Assembly (NCBI RefSeq): GCF_900115155.1
Contig: NZ_FOVM01000011.1
Location: forward strand, 34,608 to 98,607
Origin: Mycetocola miduiensis
GTDB lineage: Bacteria; Actinomycetota; Actinomycetes; Actinomycetales; Microbacteriaceae
Direction: 5' to 3'
Length of the DNA stretch: 64,000 bases
Each line of letters starts with the position of its first letter. Position 1 is the stretch's first letter. The notes beneath the pieces were generated by a model. The model saw only the letters and a list, made by a program, of their open reading frames with translations. It searched no databases and had not been told where the DNA came from. Positions 19,841 to 30,300 of this stretch are shown here, piece after piece. The translations under genes and the position numbers were made by a program.

Positions 19841-20824
19841 ATGACAACCACTGAGAACTCCACTATCGATCCGACGCACGAGCCATCAATCTCCGCCGAG
19901 AACGTGTCGGAGACCACCATTCGACCCCAAACGGGCACGATGGGTGAAGCAGAGGCCCCTCACGACGCGGATGCTGACGTGCGAGAAGCTGGAACAGGCA
20001 GACGCGACGTGCCGACCGTCCCGGTCGATTCGCCGGCGGTTGAGGTTGCTCCCGAATCCGGCCGTACGGCTGAGGGCACCGGCGAAACAGCGGATGCCGC
20101 TGGAGAAGCCACCGCAGAACTCGCCGTTGAACGACCGGCGCCGGTCGCCGACGAGGTCTTGCTTGCATCAGTCGACGTTGCTCGCGCCGCACTGCTCGAG
20201 GTGACACCGGCCGAGACGATAGGCGAACCCGTGGGTCACCTGGCGGAGGACGATCATGTTCTCTCGCTCTTCTTCGACAGCAAGTTGCGCGGGTACCCCG
20301 GGTGGCACTGGACGGTCACCCTCTCCCGCGCCGGCGACGAGAACACTGTGACCGTGCTTGAGACAGAGCTCATGCCGGGCGAGACCGCCCTGCTCGCCCC
20401 GGAATGGGTGCCGTGGTCTGAGCGCCTCGCCGATTACCAGGCCAGTCAGGAAGTAGCGGAGAACGAGGCAAAAGCCCTCGCTGAAGCTGCCGCGGTTCTC
20501 GACGAGAGCGACGACGACGATGACGAAGCCGAGTTCAGCATCCTGCATGCTGGCGATGTCGATGGCGTCGATGTTGACGAAATCGACGACGACGAATTGG
20601 ATGATGACGAGTCGGACGATGACGAGTCGGACGATGACGGCGACGATGATGACGACGAAGAGTCGGACGATGACGACGACGACGAAGAGTCGGACGATGA
20701 CGACGACGACGAAGAGTCGGACGATGACGATGACGATGACGATGACGACGATGACGATGACGACGACGACGACGATGACGACAACGACGACGACGATGAC
20801 GAAGGACTCGACCGCAGTTACTGA
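19841..20824 (+). CDS. DUF3027 protein with a long poly-Asp tail
   Basis: About 327 residues: a Glu/Thr/Pro-rich N-terminus, the DUF3027 core (GYPGWHWTVTLSRAGDENTV ... LLAPEWVPWSERLADY), then an acidic tail made almost only of Asp, with EESDDDDDD units and an uninterrupted Asp run. AGAGGAG precedes ATG 19841; a GTG at 19790 coupled to the cold-shock stop is an alternative. Function unknown. The tail mimics nucleic acid charge and could bind a basic partner (inference). Confidence 0.85.
   Translation: MTTTENSTIDPTHEPSISAENVSETTIRPQTGTMGEAEAPHDADADVREAGTGRRDVPTVPVDSPAVEVAPESGRTAEGTGETADAAGEATAELAVERPAPVADEVLLASVDVARAALLEVTPAETIGEPVGHLAEDDHVLSLFFDSKLRGYPGWHWTVTLSRAGDENTVTVLETELMPGETALLAPEWVPWSERLADYQASQEVAENEAKALAEAAAVLDESDDDDDEAEFSILHAGDVDGVDVDEIDDDELDDDESDDDESDDDGDDDDDEESDDDDDDEESDDDDDDEESDDDDDDDDDDDDDDDDDDDDDNDDDDDEGLDRSY
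20600..20805 (+). repeat. GAC/GAT trinucleotide tract with 27-bp units
   Basis: About 200 bp of almost pure GAY codons inside the DUF3027 gene. Units of 27 bp (coding EESDDDDDD) recur near 20658-20730, then a nearly pure GAC/GAT run follows. This is a slippage-prone coding microsatellite. Confidence 0.9.
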
Positions 20825-20866
20825 GCGACGCTCCTCCTGGGCGATACGTCCAGAAACGTCAACGTA

Positions 20867-20906
20867 AACAAGAACGGCCCCCTCCGCGGAGGGGGCCTCT
20901 CTTGTT
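20867..20906. terminator. Bidirectional terminator between DUF3027 gene and serC
   Basis: A perfect 22-nt palindrome (20876-20897, GGCCCCCTCC-GC-type core) extended by AACAAG/CTTGTT flanks. It sits between convergent stops at 20824 and 20918 and serves both. Confidence 0.9.
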
Positions 20907-20917
20907 GCCCTTGGGCT

Positions 20918-22153
<1,236 letters not shown>

Positions 22154-22156
22154 TCA

Positions 22157-22852
22157 ATGACAGATCTGATTGACACCACCGAGATGTACCTCCGTACGAT
22201 TCTTGAGCTGGAAGAAGAGAACATCGTGCCCCTGCGGGCACGAATCTCCGAGCGGCTTGGGCACTCGGGTCCGACGGTGTCTCAGACGGTTGGCCGGATG
22301 GAACGTGATGGCCTCGTCGTGGTCTCCGGTGATCGCCACCTCGAATTGACTGGTCCTGGCCGGCGCAAAGCGGTGCATGTGATGCGCAAGCACCGCCTCG
22401 CGGAACGGCTGCTCAGCGACGTCATCGGACTGGAGTGGGAATTCGTCCACGAAGAAGCCTGTCGTTGGGAACACGTGATGAGCGAGCAGGTCGAGCGGAA
22501 GCTCCTCGCCATGCTCGACCACCCCACTGAGTCGCCGTACGGGAACCCGATCCCCGGCCTCGATGAACTGGGTGATACCCCGGCCGGAACCTTTTCGCAC
22601 GGTGTCACGAGCCTCGTGGAACTGGTCCGCGGTGCCGTCGGGCCGACCACTGCCACGATCCGTCGCCTCGGTGAACCGGCCCAGGTCGACCCCGAACTCC
22701 TGCTCCAGCTCAAACAGGCCGGTGTGATGCCCGGCAACATCGGCGTGTTCTCCGCCGTCGGGTCCTACGTTCTGGTTCGGGTTGAGGGCTTTGGCGGCGG
22801 CCTCGAACTGCCCAATGAGGTGGCTGGGCACATCTTCGTCCAGGACGCGTAA
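22157..22852 (+). CDS. DtxR/IdeR-family metal-dependent repressor
   Basis: 231 residues. Winged HTH (MYLRTILELEEENIVPLRAR, GHSGPTVSQTVGRMERDGLV), metal-binding/dimer domain (RLLSDVIGLEWEFVHEEACR, EHVMSEQVERKL) with Cys in EEACRWEHV, and a C-terminal SH3-like domain. IdeR-type proteins use Fe(II), MntR-like ones Mn(II). The domain order fits IdeR/DtxR. ATG 22157 follows GGGGAG. Confidence 0.92.
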   Translation: MTDLIDTTEMYLRTILELEEENIVPLRARISERLGHSGPTVSQTVGRMERDGLVVVSGDRHLELTGPGRRKAVHVMRKHRLAERLLSDVIGLEWEFVHEEACRWEHVMSEQVERKLLAMLDHPTESPYGNPIPGLDELGDTPAGTFSHGVTSLVELVRGAVGPTTATIRRLGEPAQVDPELLLQLKQAGVMPGNIGVFSAVGSYVLVRVEGFGGGLELPNEVAGHIFVQDA

Positions 22853-23126
22853 AGACAGGGCATCCAGCCCCGTCGCGTGGCCTCGCTCACGGTCACTGAG
22901 GCAGCCACCAGAATCTGTCGTTACCAATTCGTTAGAAATGTCTGGCTTTTTGGTGACAAATCGGTAACGATCACGTAGCCTCGGATAAGTCCGAAGGTCG
23001 CAAGTCGATCGCAGGACCCGGTGCCGGGCGTCTCACTCGCTCGTCTCCCTGTGCCGGTAAACCCGATATTTGTTGCGGACGAGGCAGTTTCCCTAAAGGC
23101 TGTGCGAGGCGCCGGAGGTTTTTACC
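22853..23126 (+). promoter_or_regulatory. Long structured leader of the NlpC/P60 gene
   Basis: A 274-bp gene-free stretch. It holds a GGTGAC-N5-GGTAAC direct repeat (22952-22968) with CGTTACC (22919-22925) inverted relative to the second copy, then small hairpins CGGA-TAAG-TCCG and CCCGG-TG-CCGGG. Envelope-hydrolase genes in Actinobacteria are often under MtrA control or a c-di-AMP riboswitch. The repeat could be an MtrA-type site. The ydaO riboswitch consensus is not evident by eye. Confidence 0.4.
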
Positions 23127-24029
23127 TTGGCCAATTCTACTGATCCTGGCGCGCTCGGGAAATCGTTGCAGCCTTCGGGCTCCGGAACCGTTGCGAACCA
23201 GGCCGCGGTCTCTCCACGCCTCGCGGCTCCGCGTCGCGCGGCGACACCCACCCCGTCATCCGCGCCAACGCCGAAAGCGCCAGTCAAATCAGGCTGGCGG
23301 GGGTGGCGGTCGACGGCCATCATGGCGCTCGTCGTCCCCGGCCTGTTCGCCACCATGGCGCTGCCGGCATACGCATTCACGCCGGCAACGGATGCGGCGG
23401 GCAACTCGTCACTCCAGTCCCTGAAGGAAGCCGGGGCGCAGTCCCTTTCTGTCGACGCGGGCGTCGCCGCCAACGCCGTCGCAAGGGATGGTTACTCGGC
23501 CACGACGGAAGCCGAACTGGCCGCAGCCAACGCGGCTGCCGCGGCGGCCAAGGCCGCTGCCGACGCTGCAGCAAAAGCCGCGGCGGACGCCGCGAACGCC
23601 GCAGCCCAGCGCGCCACGTTCACGAACACCCAGAAGAGCTTCTCCGGGCCGTCGGCTGAGGACCTGGTGAAGGCGCCGCCGTACCCCAACTTCAGCCTCT
23701 CGCAGGTCTACTCGGTTGCGCTGCAGTACCAGGTAGTGCCTTACGTGTACGGCGGAGCGACACCTGCAGGCTTCGACTGCTCAGGTTTCGTGAAGTACGT
23801 CTACGCCCAGTTCGGCGTCAACATGCCGCACTCGTCGACTGCCCAGGGCAACATGGGAACCCGGATCTCGATCGAGGACGCCGTCCCGGGCGACCTCATC
23901 GTGAGCGCCGGTCACATCGGCTTCTACGCCGGCGACAATAAAATCCTTCACGCCTCGCGCCCAGGAACACCGCTGCGCATCGGCCCGATCTACGCGGATA
24001 ACTGGTGGGTCGTCCGCATCGGGATTTGA
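23127..24029 (+). CDS. Secreted NlpC/P60 peptidoglycan endopeptidase (C40)
   Basis: 300 residues. It has an unusually long, Ala/Pro-rich N-terminus (about 60 residues) before the signal helix (IMALVVPGLFATMALPAYA, about 65-83, AYA cleavage), an Ala-rich coiled segment (about 128-160) and a C40 domain with catalytic Cys218 in FDCSG, His263 in SAGHIGFY and His275 in ILHASRPG. It cuts cell-wall stem peptides outside the cell. The start is TTG 23127, supported by GGAGG 8 nt before it. Confidence 0.9.
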   Translation: MANSTDPGALGKSLQPSGSGTVANQAAVSPRLAAPRRAATPTPSSAPTPKAPVKSGWRGWRSTAIMALVVPGLFATMALPAYAFTPATDAAGNSSLQSLKEAGAQSLSVDAGVAANAVARDGYSATTEAELAAANAAAAAAKAAADAAAKAAADAANAAAQRATFTNTQKSFSGPSAEDLVKAPPYPNFSLSQVYSVALQYQVVPYVYGGATPAGFDCSGFVKYVYAQFGVNMPHSSTAQGNMGTRISIEDAVPGDLIVSAGHIGFYAGDNKILHASRPGTPLRIGPIYADNWWVVRIGI

Positions 24030-24075
24030 TCGTCCGGGTGCTGTCCATTCGGGAACAGTCCTCGAAACGACACAG

Positions 24076-24109
24076 AATCGGTGTGCCTCCGTGCGGAGGC
24101 ACACCGATT
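24076..24109. terminator. 15-bp hairpin after the NlpC/P60 gene
   Basis: Perfect arms AATCGGTGTGCCTCC / GGAGGCACACCGATT with loop GTGC, 47 bp after the stop. The T-tail is poor. Probably the terminator of the hydrolase transcript. Confidence 0.75.
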
Positions 24110-24136
24110 GTGGGTTACACACCGATTGTGGGTTAC
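24101..24136. repeat. Exact tandem duplication of 18 bp
   Basis: ACACCGATTGTGGGTTAC occurs at 24101-24118 and again at 24119-24136. The first copy shares bases with the right arm of the hairpin. Confidence 0.95.
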
Positions 24137-24303
24137 ATTAAAGCCCTGACCTTTGGAAAGTGCGGGAAGCTCATGGTTCGAATACCCAGAATCCACACCA
24201 CGGATGCTTGCGGTTGCCTCGAAACAGGGCCCGCCGGCTACTCATGTCACTGCCGCTCGTCGGCCGTGGAAAGGCGCTGTCTGTAAAGACGGCGCCTTTT
24301 TTT
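24137..24303 (+). ncRNA. Candidate small RNA or attenuated leader
   Basis: A TACATT box right after the 18-bp repeats (about 24132-24137) could be a -10 element. The next ~135 bp carry no reading frame that looks coding, and the stretch ends in the best intrinsic terminator of the window. The transcript would be about 155-165 nt. It may be an independent sRNA or the leader of the HNH gene with an attenuator. No known RNA family was recognised. Confidence 0.3.
24271..24303 (+). terminator. Strong intrinsic terminator upstream of the HNH gene
   Basis: Stem AAGGCGCTGTCT/AGACGGCGCCTT with one T-G pair, loop GTAA, followed by a run of T to 24303. This is unusually canonical for this genome, and it lies about 80 bp before the HNH start rather than after a gene. 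Confidence 0.9.
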
Positions 24304-24383
24304 GTGCCCGGATCCAGTTCTTCCCTCGGTCGGAGACAACCGAATGACCGTGAAGCCGTCACGGCGATTTGAGAGGAACCGAC

Positions 24384-24884
24384 ATGCGCACACTGGTGTT
24401 GAACGCCGGGTACGAACCCCTTGCCATCGTTTCATTCCGTCGAGCGCTTGTGCTCGTGATGAATCACAAGGCATCCATCGTCGAAATCGACACCGGCCAC
24501 CCGGTGTGGGCGACAGACGGTGCGCATGACCGCCCATCCGTCATCGTGCTGAGCCGATACGTGAAGATTCCGAATTCGCGCCGCGTGCCGGTCACCCGAC
24601 GTGGCGTGCTGCGTCGCGACGCGAACCGGTGCGGGTATTGCGGCACGGCAGCGTCGACCATCGACCACATCCTGCCCCGTTCCCGAGGGGGAGCAGACTC
24701 GTGGGAGAACCTCGTCGCGTGCTGCCTGCGCTGCAACAACGCGAAGAGTGACAGGACCCCGGGCGAAATGGGTTGGTCGCTGCGCACGAAACCGCGGATG
24801 CCGTACGGCCCGACCTGGGCGGTTCGCGGAGCAGAGCGAGCGACTCCGCTGTGGGACCAGTACCTCACACCGGCGGCAGCCTGA
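24384..24884 (+). CDS. HNH endonuclease-family protein
   Basis: 166 residues. The start MRTLVLNAGYEPLAIVSFRR is typical of the actinobacterial single-copy HNH family. HNH/zinc region: CGYCG, DHILPRSRGGADSWENLV and CCLRCNNAKSDR. The cellular role is unknown; it stands alone without methylase or toxin partners. GAGAGG precedes ATG 24384. Confidence 0.92.
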   Translation: MRTLVLNAGYEPLAIVSFRRALVLVMNHKASIVEIDTGHPVWATDGAHDRPSVIVLSRYVKIPNSRRVPVTRRGVLRRDANRCGYCGTAASTIDHILPRSRGGADSWENLVACCLRCNNAKSDRTPGEMGWSLRTKPRMPYGPTWAVRGAERATPLWDQYLTPAAA

Positions 24885-24887
24885 GCT

Positions 24888-25268
24888 CTAACCTTTGGAC
24901 TGGGACAGGCAGACGAAGTTTCCTTCGGAGTCCTTGAACCAGGCGCCGTACTCGTCCCCGTACTCGGCGACACCATCCACGGTCTTGAGGTCGCCGGAGT
25001 CGTACTCTTCGAAGGTGACTCCGGCGCTCTTCAGCTGGTCCATGGTGGCTCGGATGTCGGTCACGGCCCAACAGATCTGAGTGTTCTGGGCCGTACCGGC
25101 GTTGGGGGTCCGATAGATCAGCAGGTCAGGGGCGTCGGCAGAGCCGTAGATCAGGTTATCGTCGTCCTCCCGGGTCGGCTCCAGGCCGAGTTTGTCGCGA
25201 TAGAAGTCGCGGGCGCGAGTGATATCGGAGGCAGGCAGGACGGTATATGAATCGGACAATTTGAGCAT
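24888..25268 (-). CDS. VOC-family (glyoxalase/bleomycin-resistance fold) protein
   Basis: 126 residues with the paired beta-alpha-beta-beta-beta units: VLPASDITRARDFYRDKLGLEP and DIRATMDQLKSAGVTFEEYD, ending GAWFKDSEGNFVCLSQSKG. It is of the single-domain lactoylglutathione-lyase-like kind. Substrate unknown. It converges with the HNH gene. Confidence 0.88.
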   Translation of the reverse strand: MLKLSDSYTVLPASDITRARDFYRDKLGLEPTREDDDNLIYGSADAPDLLIYRTPNAGTAQNTQICWAVTDIRATMDQLKSAGVTFEEYDSGDLKTVDGVAEYGDEYGAWFKDSEGNFVCLSQSKG

Positions 25269-25482
25269 GATGTCAGCTCCAGGTTCTTCGGCCGGAACGA
25301 CGTGGGGTGTTGTCGCCGGTCTGGTGGGACTGGTCGGGACAGGGGAGGGGAAGACGTCTCGCTCTGCCGGATACCGATCCGAAGAGCAGGGCGCCGCGAA
25401 TCACCGTGTTTCATCCGGAATGGTACGCCAGAGCGGTCACGGCGCACAGGGGGTTTTCGGCTCCGCTAAACTGGCGGAGTCA

Positions 25483-25557
25483 GCCTCTGTAGCTCAACGG
25501 AAGAGCACCTCCGTCCTAAGGAGTTGGTTGGGGGTTCGAATCCCTCCAGGGGCACCA
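25483..25557 (+). tRNA. tRNA-Arg (anticodon CCT)
   Basis: Acceptor GCCTCTG/CAGGGGC (one T-G pair), anticodon loop GTCCTAA (CCT at 25515-25517), T-loop GGGTTCGAATCCC, A discriminator and encoded CCA. A TAAACT -10 box lies at 25467-25472. The T-arm differs from the other two tRNAs in the window. Confidence 0.95.
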
Positions 25558-25701
25558 GGAAAATTGGCCAGCGGCCCTCTTGCGCTGTGTACGCACCGGG
25601 GCCATACACGGCTGCAGCAGAGCTTGTTCTGACAGCCTGCACCCGTTCCCGACTCGAGCGCTCCCCAGTGCAAGCCCTCCACCAAGTCACGGAGGCTTCG
25701 C

Positions 25702-26257
25702 ATGTCCATGTCTACGTCCACGTCCACGTTCTCGCGAGTGCTGACCCTCGCCATCGTCGCGACGGCCGGCGTCCTCACTCCGTCGATCGCCGGCACCCCC
25801 CGCCGAGGCACATCCGCCCGTCGGGACCGACCCGGCTGTGATCACCGAGTGGGACGCGATCGCCACCCGCACCATCTTCACGGAGAACGCAACTCCTTCC
25901 TTCCTTTCGCGGTTCCCTGGTTGGGCTTCGTTTGTCCGCTGGCGCTCAAGTCGGCAACGCAATTCGACCTCCCCGAGCCGTACCCGCTCGACAGTGAGGC
26001 TTACCCGCGTGACCGGGTCGACATCCAATGTCTTCGGCTACCTGTTCGGCGAGAATTCTCTCGACATCGACGCACCGGCCCTCGTGGACTCGACGACGAC
26101 GAGGCATTACGACAGCACGGACGTCTGGGATCAGGATGCCATGAACGCACGAGTCTGGCTCGGGCTCCATTTCCGTGCCTCGATGGGATTCGCGAACGAG
26201 GTCGCGCACAACGTGTCTGACGAAGTGATCAGGACGCATTTCCGGCCGGTGAACTGA
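25702..26257 (+). pseudogene. Degraded vanadium-dependent haloperoxidase-like (PAP2-fold) gene
   Basis: Pieces of one family appear in two frames. First frame: a signal peptide (VLTLAIVATAGVLTPSIA). Second frame: ITEWDAIATRTIFTENATP, the N-terminal family phrase. Back in the first: PLALKSATQFDLPEPYPLDS. In the second again: the C-terminal VFGYLFGENSLDID and DAMNARVWLGLHFRASMGF, ending RPVN. The whole centre, with the PSGH catalytic histidine region, is missing. At least two frame changes and large internal deletions make this a pseudogene of a secreted enzyme normally well over 400 residues long. Confidence 0.75.
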
Positions 26258-26367
26258 CCGTTCGACGGGTTCGCCGCTGAACTGCAGATTCGGTGACGAC
26301 CCCGTTTGCGATTTCCTGAATAAACAAGCTGGGCTCCTTTCGTCGTCACGGTGAATAGGCTGGGGCG

Positions 26368-27072
26368 ATGTATCACCGCCCGGAGGTCCCCAGCGAAACG
26401 TTCCGGGATGCCGCCGGACGTGCCATCCCGTACGGGGCCCGGTGGGGGAGCGACGCGCCACCGGATAACGCCTACAGCGTTGACTCCCACCCCGAGCGAT
26501 TTGCTCCGGTTCACCTCGCCGCCGACGCGCTCATAGCCCACTTGACAGATACGTTCGAGGTTATCGTCGAGCACACCCTTGCTGCGACGGATGACCTGCT
26601 CCGTCCTGTTACTGACGCGGTCCGGGCCGTTCGTCTGACGCCTGCGTCTGCCGAGGCGGCATCACTGACCTTCGTCTTCACCTCATACCCCGGCGTACTG
26701 CTGCATGCGGGACTGCTGAACGACTTCAGTTACCCCGTCTGCGGATGCGACGCGTGCGATGAGACGTGGCAGTCGGTGGCCGCCGAAATGGAGTGGCAGG
26801 TTCTGGCGGTCGCCGGCGGAGGTTATCGCGAGACGTGGCGGCCGGGGCTCCTGCCGAGCGTGACTTTCTCACTTGACGCTGTGGACGGCAGCCAGGGCAT
26901 GAGCGGCGAGAACCGAGCCGCCGACGTGCCCCGCCAACCGACTGGCCGCGGCGAAGAGTCGGCTGCGCGGCATCGGACAGGCATGGAAGCCGTGGTCGCC
27001 GCGTCCGTCAGCCATTTGAACGCTCCTTGTGGCAGCACTCGACCCGCAACAAGTCAGCGGCCAGGATACTGA
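26368..27072 (+). CDS. DUF6226-type protein
   Basis: 234 residues. The conserved part is residues 1-175, with GARWGSDAPPDNAYSVDSHP and the hallmark FSYPVCGCDACDETW (three closely spaced Cys). The last about 60 residues are of low complexity. Function unknown; the Cys cluster suggests metal binding. No operon partner. Confidence 0.7.
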   Translation: MYHRPEVPSETFRDAAGRAIPYGARWGSDAPPDNAYSVDSHPERFAPVHLAADALIAHLTDTFEVIVEHTLAATDDLLRPVTDAVRAVRLTPASAEAASLTFVFTSYPGVLLHAGLLNDFSYPVCGCDACDETWQSVAAEMEWQVLAVAGGGYRETWRPGLLPSVTFSLDAVDGSQGMSGENRAADVPRQPTGRGEESAARHRTGMEAVVAASVSHLNAPCGSTRPATSQRPGY

Positions 27073-27326
27073 CATGGAAATCTCCGGGGGCACAGGCATC
27101 AGCGGGCCTAGGGCGGGCAGCGAAGCGGAAGGCGGGCCAGCGCCGACTCGCCTTCGGGGAAGCCGCTCGGCATCCGTTCTCGCAATAGTGGCTGGACTTC
27201 TGCTCGAACTATGAACCCTGTTACAGCGGCAGCAACGGCTGCTCAGGCGGCGGATAGCCCACGAACACAGCCAACTCGGCGAAAAACCGGTGATGCTACC
27301 GGCATTTCATACCGCGAGCGCTTAGG

Positions 27327-30300
27327 GTGTGGGTTGTGTGGCGGCTAGACAAGAAACCAGATGCGCGTGATTTTGAGATCGACGACGCAAATACTTCGCT
27401 TGCGCTCTCGGTCACCAGTCCGACCGGCCTGAGCGTCGGCGACCCGAACTTCGCGGTGGCAAACGTGGCAGACACGGAACGGCAGCGGTGGCGCGACCAG
27501 CTGGCAGCGGTGGGTGGACGTTCACCCCTTCTGCACTTCATCGACGAACCCCGCACCCGGATCGAGCTGAGTTCGACGCACCCCGGCGGCCTTCCCCAGT
27601 TCATCACCGGGCACTCCACCCTGCTCTCGAACCTCATCCGCGATGAGCTCGCTCTCCGGAGTGCCAAGGCCGCTGCCGACCAGATCACCGTCAAGGGCAT
27701 CGAACTTCGCACGGTCCGCGGCATCGAGTCCGTCCACCTCGCCATCGGCCTGGCCCAGTGGCGCAACAACGGCGAAGACTTCTCCGCCCCCGTTCTCCTC
27801 CGTCCTGTTGCCATCCGGCGCTACGGTCGCGACTTCGAGCTCAAGCTCAAGGGAGCACCGTTCCTCAACCCGGAGCTGGCCCGCGCGCTCCACGAGCAGT
27901 ACCGGATCACCCTCGACGCTGAGGCTTTCGAAGCGCTCGCCGTCACCAACGGAGTCTTCAAACCGCAACCGGTGATCGACCGGCTCCGCGGCCTGACCCA
28001 GCACCTCGAGTGGTTCAGCGTGCAGCCACGGCTCGTCGTGTCGTCGTTCGCGGATGTCGGGAACGCGCTGGCTCGAGACGCAGGCGACCTCGAGCATCCC
28101 GTCCTCGACGCACTCGCCGGTAACCCTGGTGCGCGTCGGCTCGTCGAAGGCCTGTTCAGCCCGGTGGATGCCATCGGCCAGGACGAGCGCCCCCCGGCCA
28201 CAGACACCCTGCTTCTCGACGCGGACACCGAGCAGGAGAATGTGATTGCACAGATCTCCGCCGGGCATTCCATCGTCGTAACCACGCTCCCTGGCACCGG
28301 TGGAACCCAGACCGTCGTCAACGCGATCGGCGCCCTCGTCGCCCAGCACAAGCGGGTACTTGTCGTCAGCGCCAGGCGTTCAAGCCTCGACGGCATCCGA
28401 CACCGTTTCAGCAAGGTCGGGCTCCCCGGCTTCACCGTCAGCCCGGCAACGATCCGGCGCGACCTCATCCAGGCGATCTCACGTAACGAGAAGGCTGTCG
28501 CTCCCAAGGTCGCCGACGTCGACGACGCCCTCGTGCGCCTGCGCAAGGTGCTCCTCGACTACCGCGGTTCGCTCGGCCGCGTCGACAGTGGCCTCGGCGT
28601 CAGCGTGATCGACGCGCTTGAAGCCCTGACCAGGCTCGGGAACCTCCCGGTTCCTCCGACGACATCGGCACGACTCGACGTCGCTTCCCTCGAGAAGCTC
28701 GCCGGCAATCGTGGGGTCACCGCGCGCAAGCTGGCGACCGCGGCCGCCCTCGGCGAGTTCCAGTACGGCCCCGACGACTCTCCCTGGTACGGCGCACAGT
28801 TCGCCAGCACCCGGCAGGCGAAGGCAACCCATGATCTCGCAAAGAAGCTGCATCGCACCGAACTTCCCCGGCTGCTCGAGCGTGGCTTCGAACTCATCGG
28901 TCAGACCCGCATGCGCGCATTCGAGTCCGTTGAAGAACTCGGCATCTACCTGCGCCTGCTCCTCGACGTGCGTGAAACCCTCGACAAGTTCCAGCCGAGC
29001 GTCTTCGACCGGTCGCTCGGCGAGCTGATCGCCGCGACGAGCAACCGGCGGGATGCCCCGGCCATGTCAGGCGCGAACCGTCGCCGCCTCAAGAAACTCG
29101 CGCGCGAATACGTGCGCCCCGGGGTTCATATCGCGGACATGAACGCGGCCCTTCACCGCATTCAGCAACAGAGGACCCTGTGGCAGCGTTACGTCGCCGC
29201 TGGGGTGACCCCCGAGGTTCCGCTCGGCATCGCCGACGTGCAAGTCGCCTACCAGCGCGTGGTCGAAGATCTGAGCAAACTCGACGTCCCGCTCGGTCGC
29301 CACAAATCCGAGCCCCTGGTCTCGTTGCCAGTCAAGGAACTCATTCGCCTGCTCTCCGGCCTCGCCGCCGACTCCCAGGTGATGGAGAACCTCCAGGAGC
29401 GCACCACCCTCATCGCGGAGCTCCGCGAGAAGGGTCTCGCACCCCTGATCACCGACCTTTCCGTCCGCCACGTTCCCGAAGACCAGGTGGCCGCCGAACT
29501 CGAACTGGCCTGGTGGCAGTCGGTCCTCGAGCACATGCTCGCGACAGACCGGGCGCTTCTCGGCGCCAATACGAGCGTCATCGACCGCCTGGAGGCAGAC
29601 TTCCGGTTGGTCGATGAAGCACACGCGTCGGCATCCGGCGCGCTTCTCGGCGCACTTCTCGCGGACACCTGGAAGATCGGGCTCGTCGACTTCCCCGATG
29701 AAGCCAGCGCCCTCAAGAAACTGCTCCGCGGCGACAGTGCCACACCGACGAAACTCGAAGCAACCGCACCGCACCTGTCTCGGGTGCTCTCGCCGGTCTG
29801 GCTGGCTTCGCCATATGAAGTCCATGTGATCCCCGAGCGCGTTCGGTTCGACGCCGTCTTCGTCGTCGATGCGGGGGCGACGACCCTCGCCGAGAATGCC
29901 GTGGCGATCCGCCGTGCACGACAGATCGTCGCCGTGGGAGACCCCGTCACCCAAAGTCCTACGCCCTTCCAGATCGCCATCGGAAACTTGCCTGAGCCGG
30001 CCGCCGTCGAGAACGTCGACGCACGCCACGCCGACTCCGCCCTTGCACGCCTGTCCGGTCTCCTGCCGACGCTCACTCTCACCCGCAGCTACCGCGCAGG
30101 GGGAGAAGACCTCGCCGAGCTGGTGAACCACCGCTTCTACGGCGGAGAGATCGAGTCGCTCCCGTGGGCAGGCTCCTTCCTCGGCCACGGCAGCCTGACC
30201 CTCGACTACGTTCCCAACGGCCACGGCATGCCGGACCCGGAGACCGGGGGAGTGGAAAGCGTCGACGCCGAGGTTGCCCGCGTCGTCAACCTTGTGCTCG

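Larger units (their letters stand above)
24030..24383. other. Gene-free 354 bp: hairpin, tandem repeat, possible sRNA, terminator
   Basis: From left to right: a strong hairpin (24076-24109), an 18-bp exact tandem duplication (24101-24136), about 135 bp with no coding signal, a very strong terminator (24271-24303) and the HNH ribosome site. Details are given in the separate entries. Confidence 0.8.

Noticed and set aside
20446..20784. A poly-Ser frame opposite the poly-Asp tail
   Set aside because: A simple reverse reading of GAC/GAT codons; the plus-strand gene has a recognised domain and ribosome site.
22928..23120. Confident c-di-AMP (ydaO) riboswitch
   Set aside because: The location is right, but the conserved ydaO segments could not be matched by eye, so it is kept only as an unassigned leader.
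24160..24190. tRNA-like GGTTCGAATACC element
   Set aside because: Resembles a T-loop, but no acceptor or anticodon stem can be built around it.
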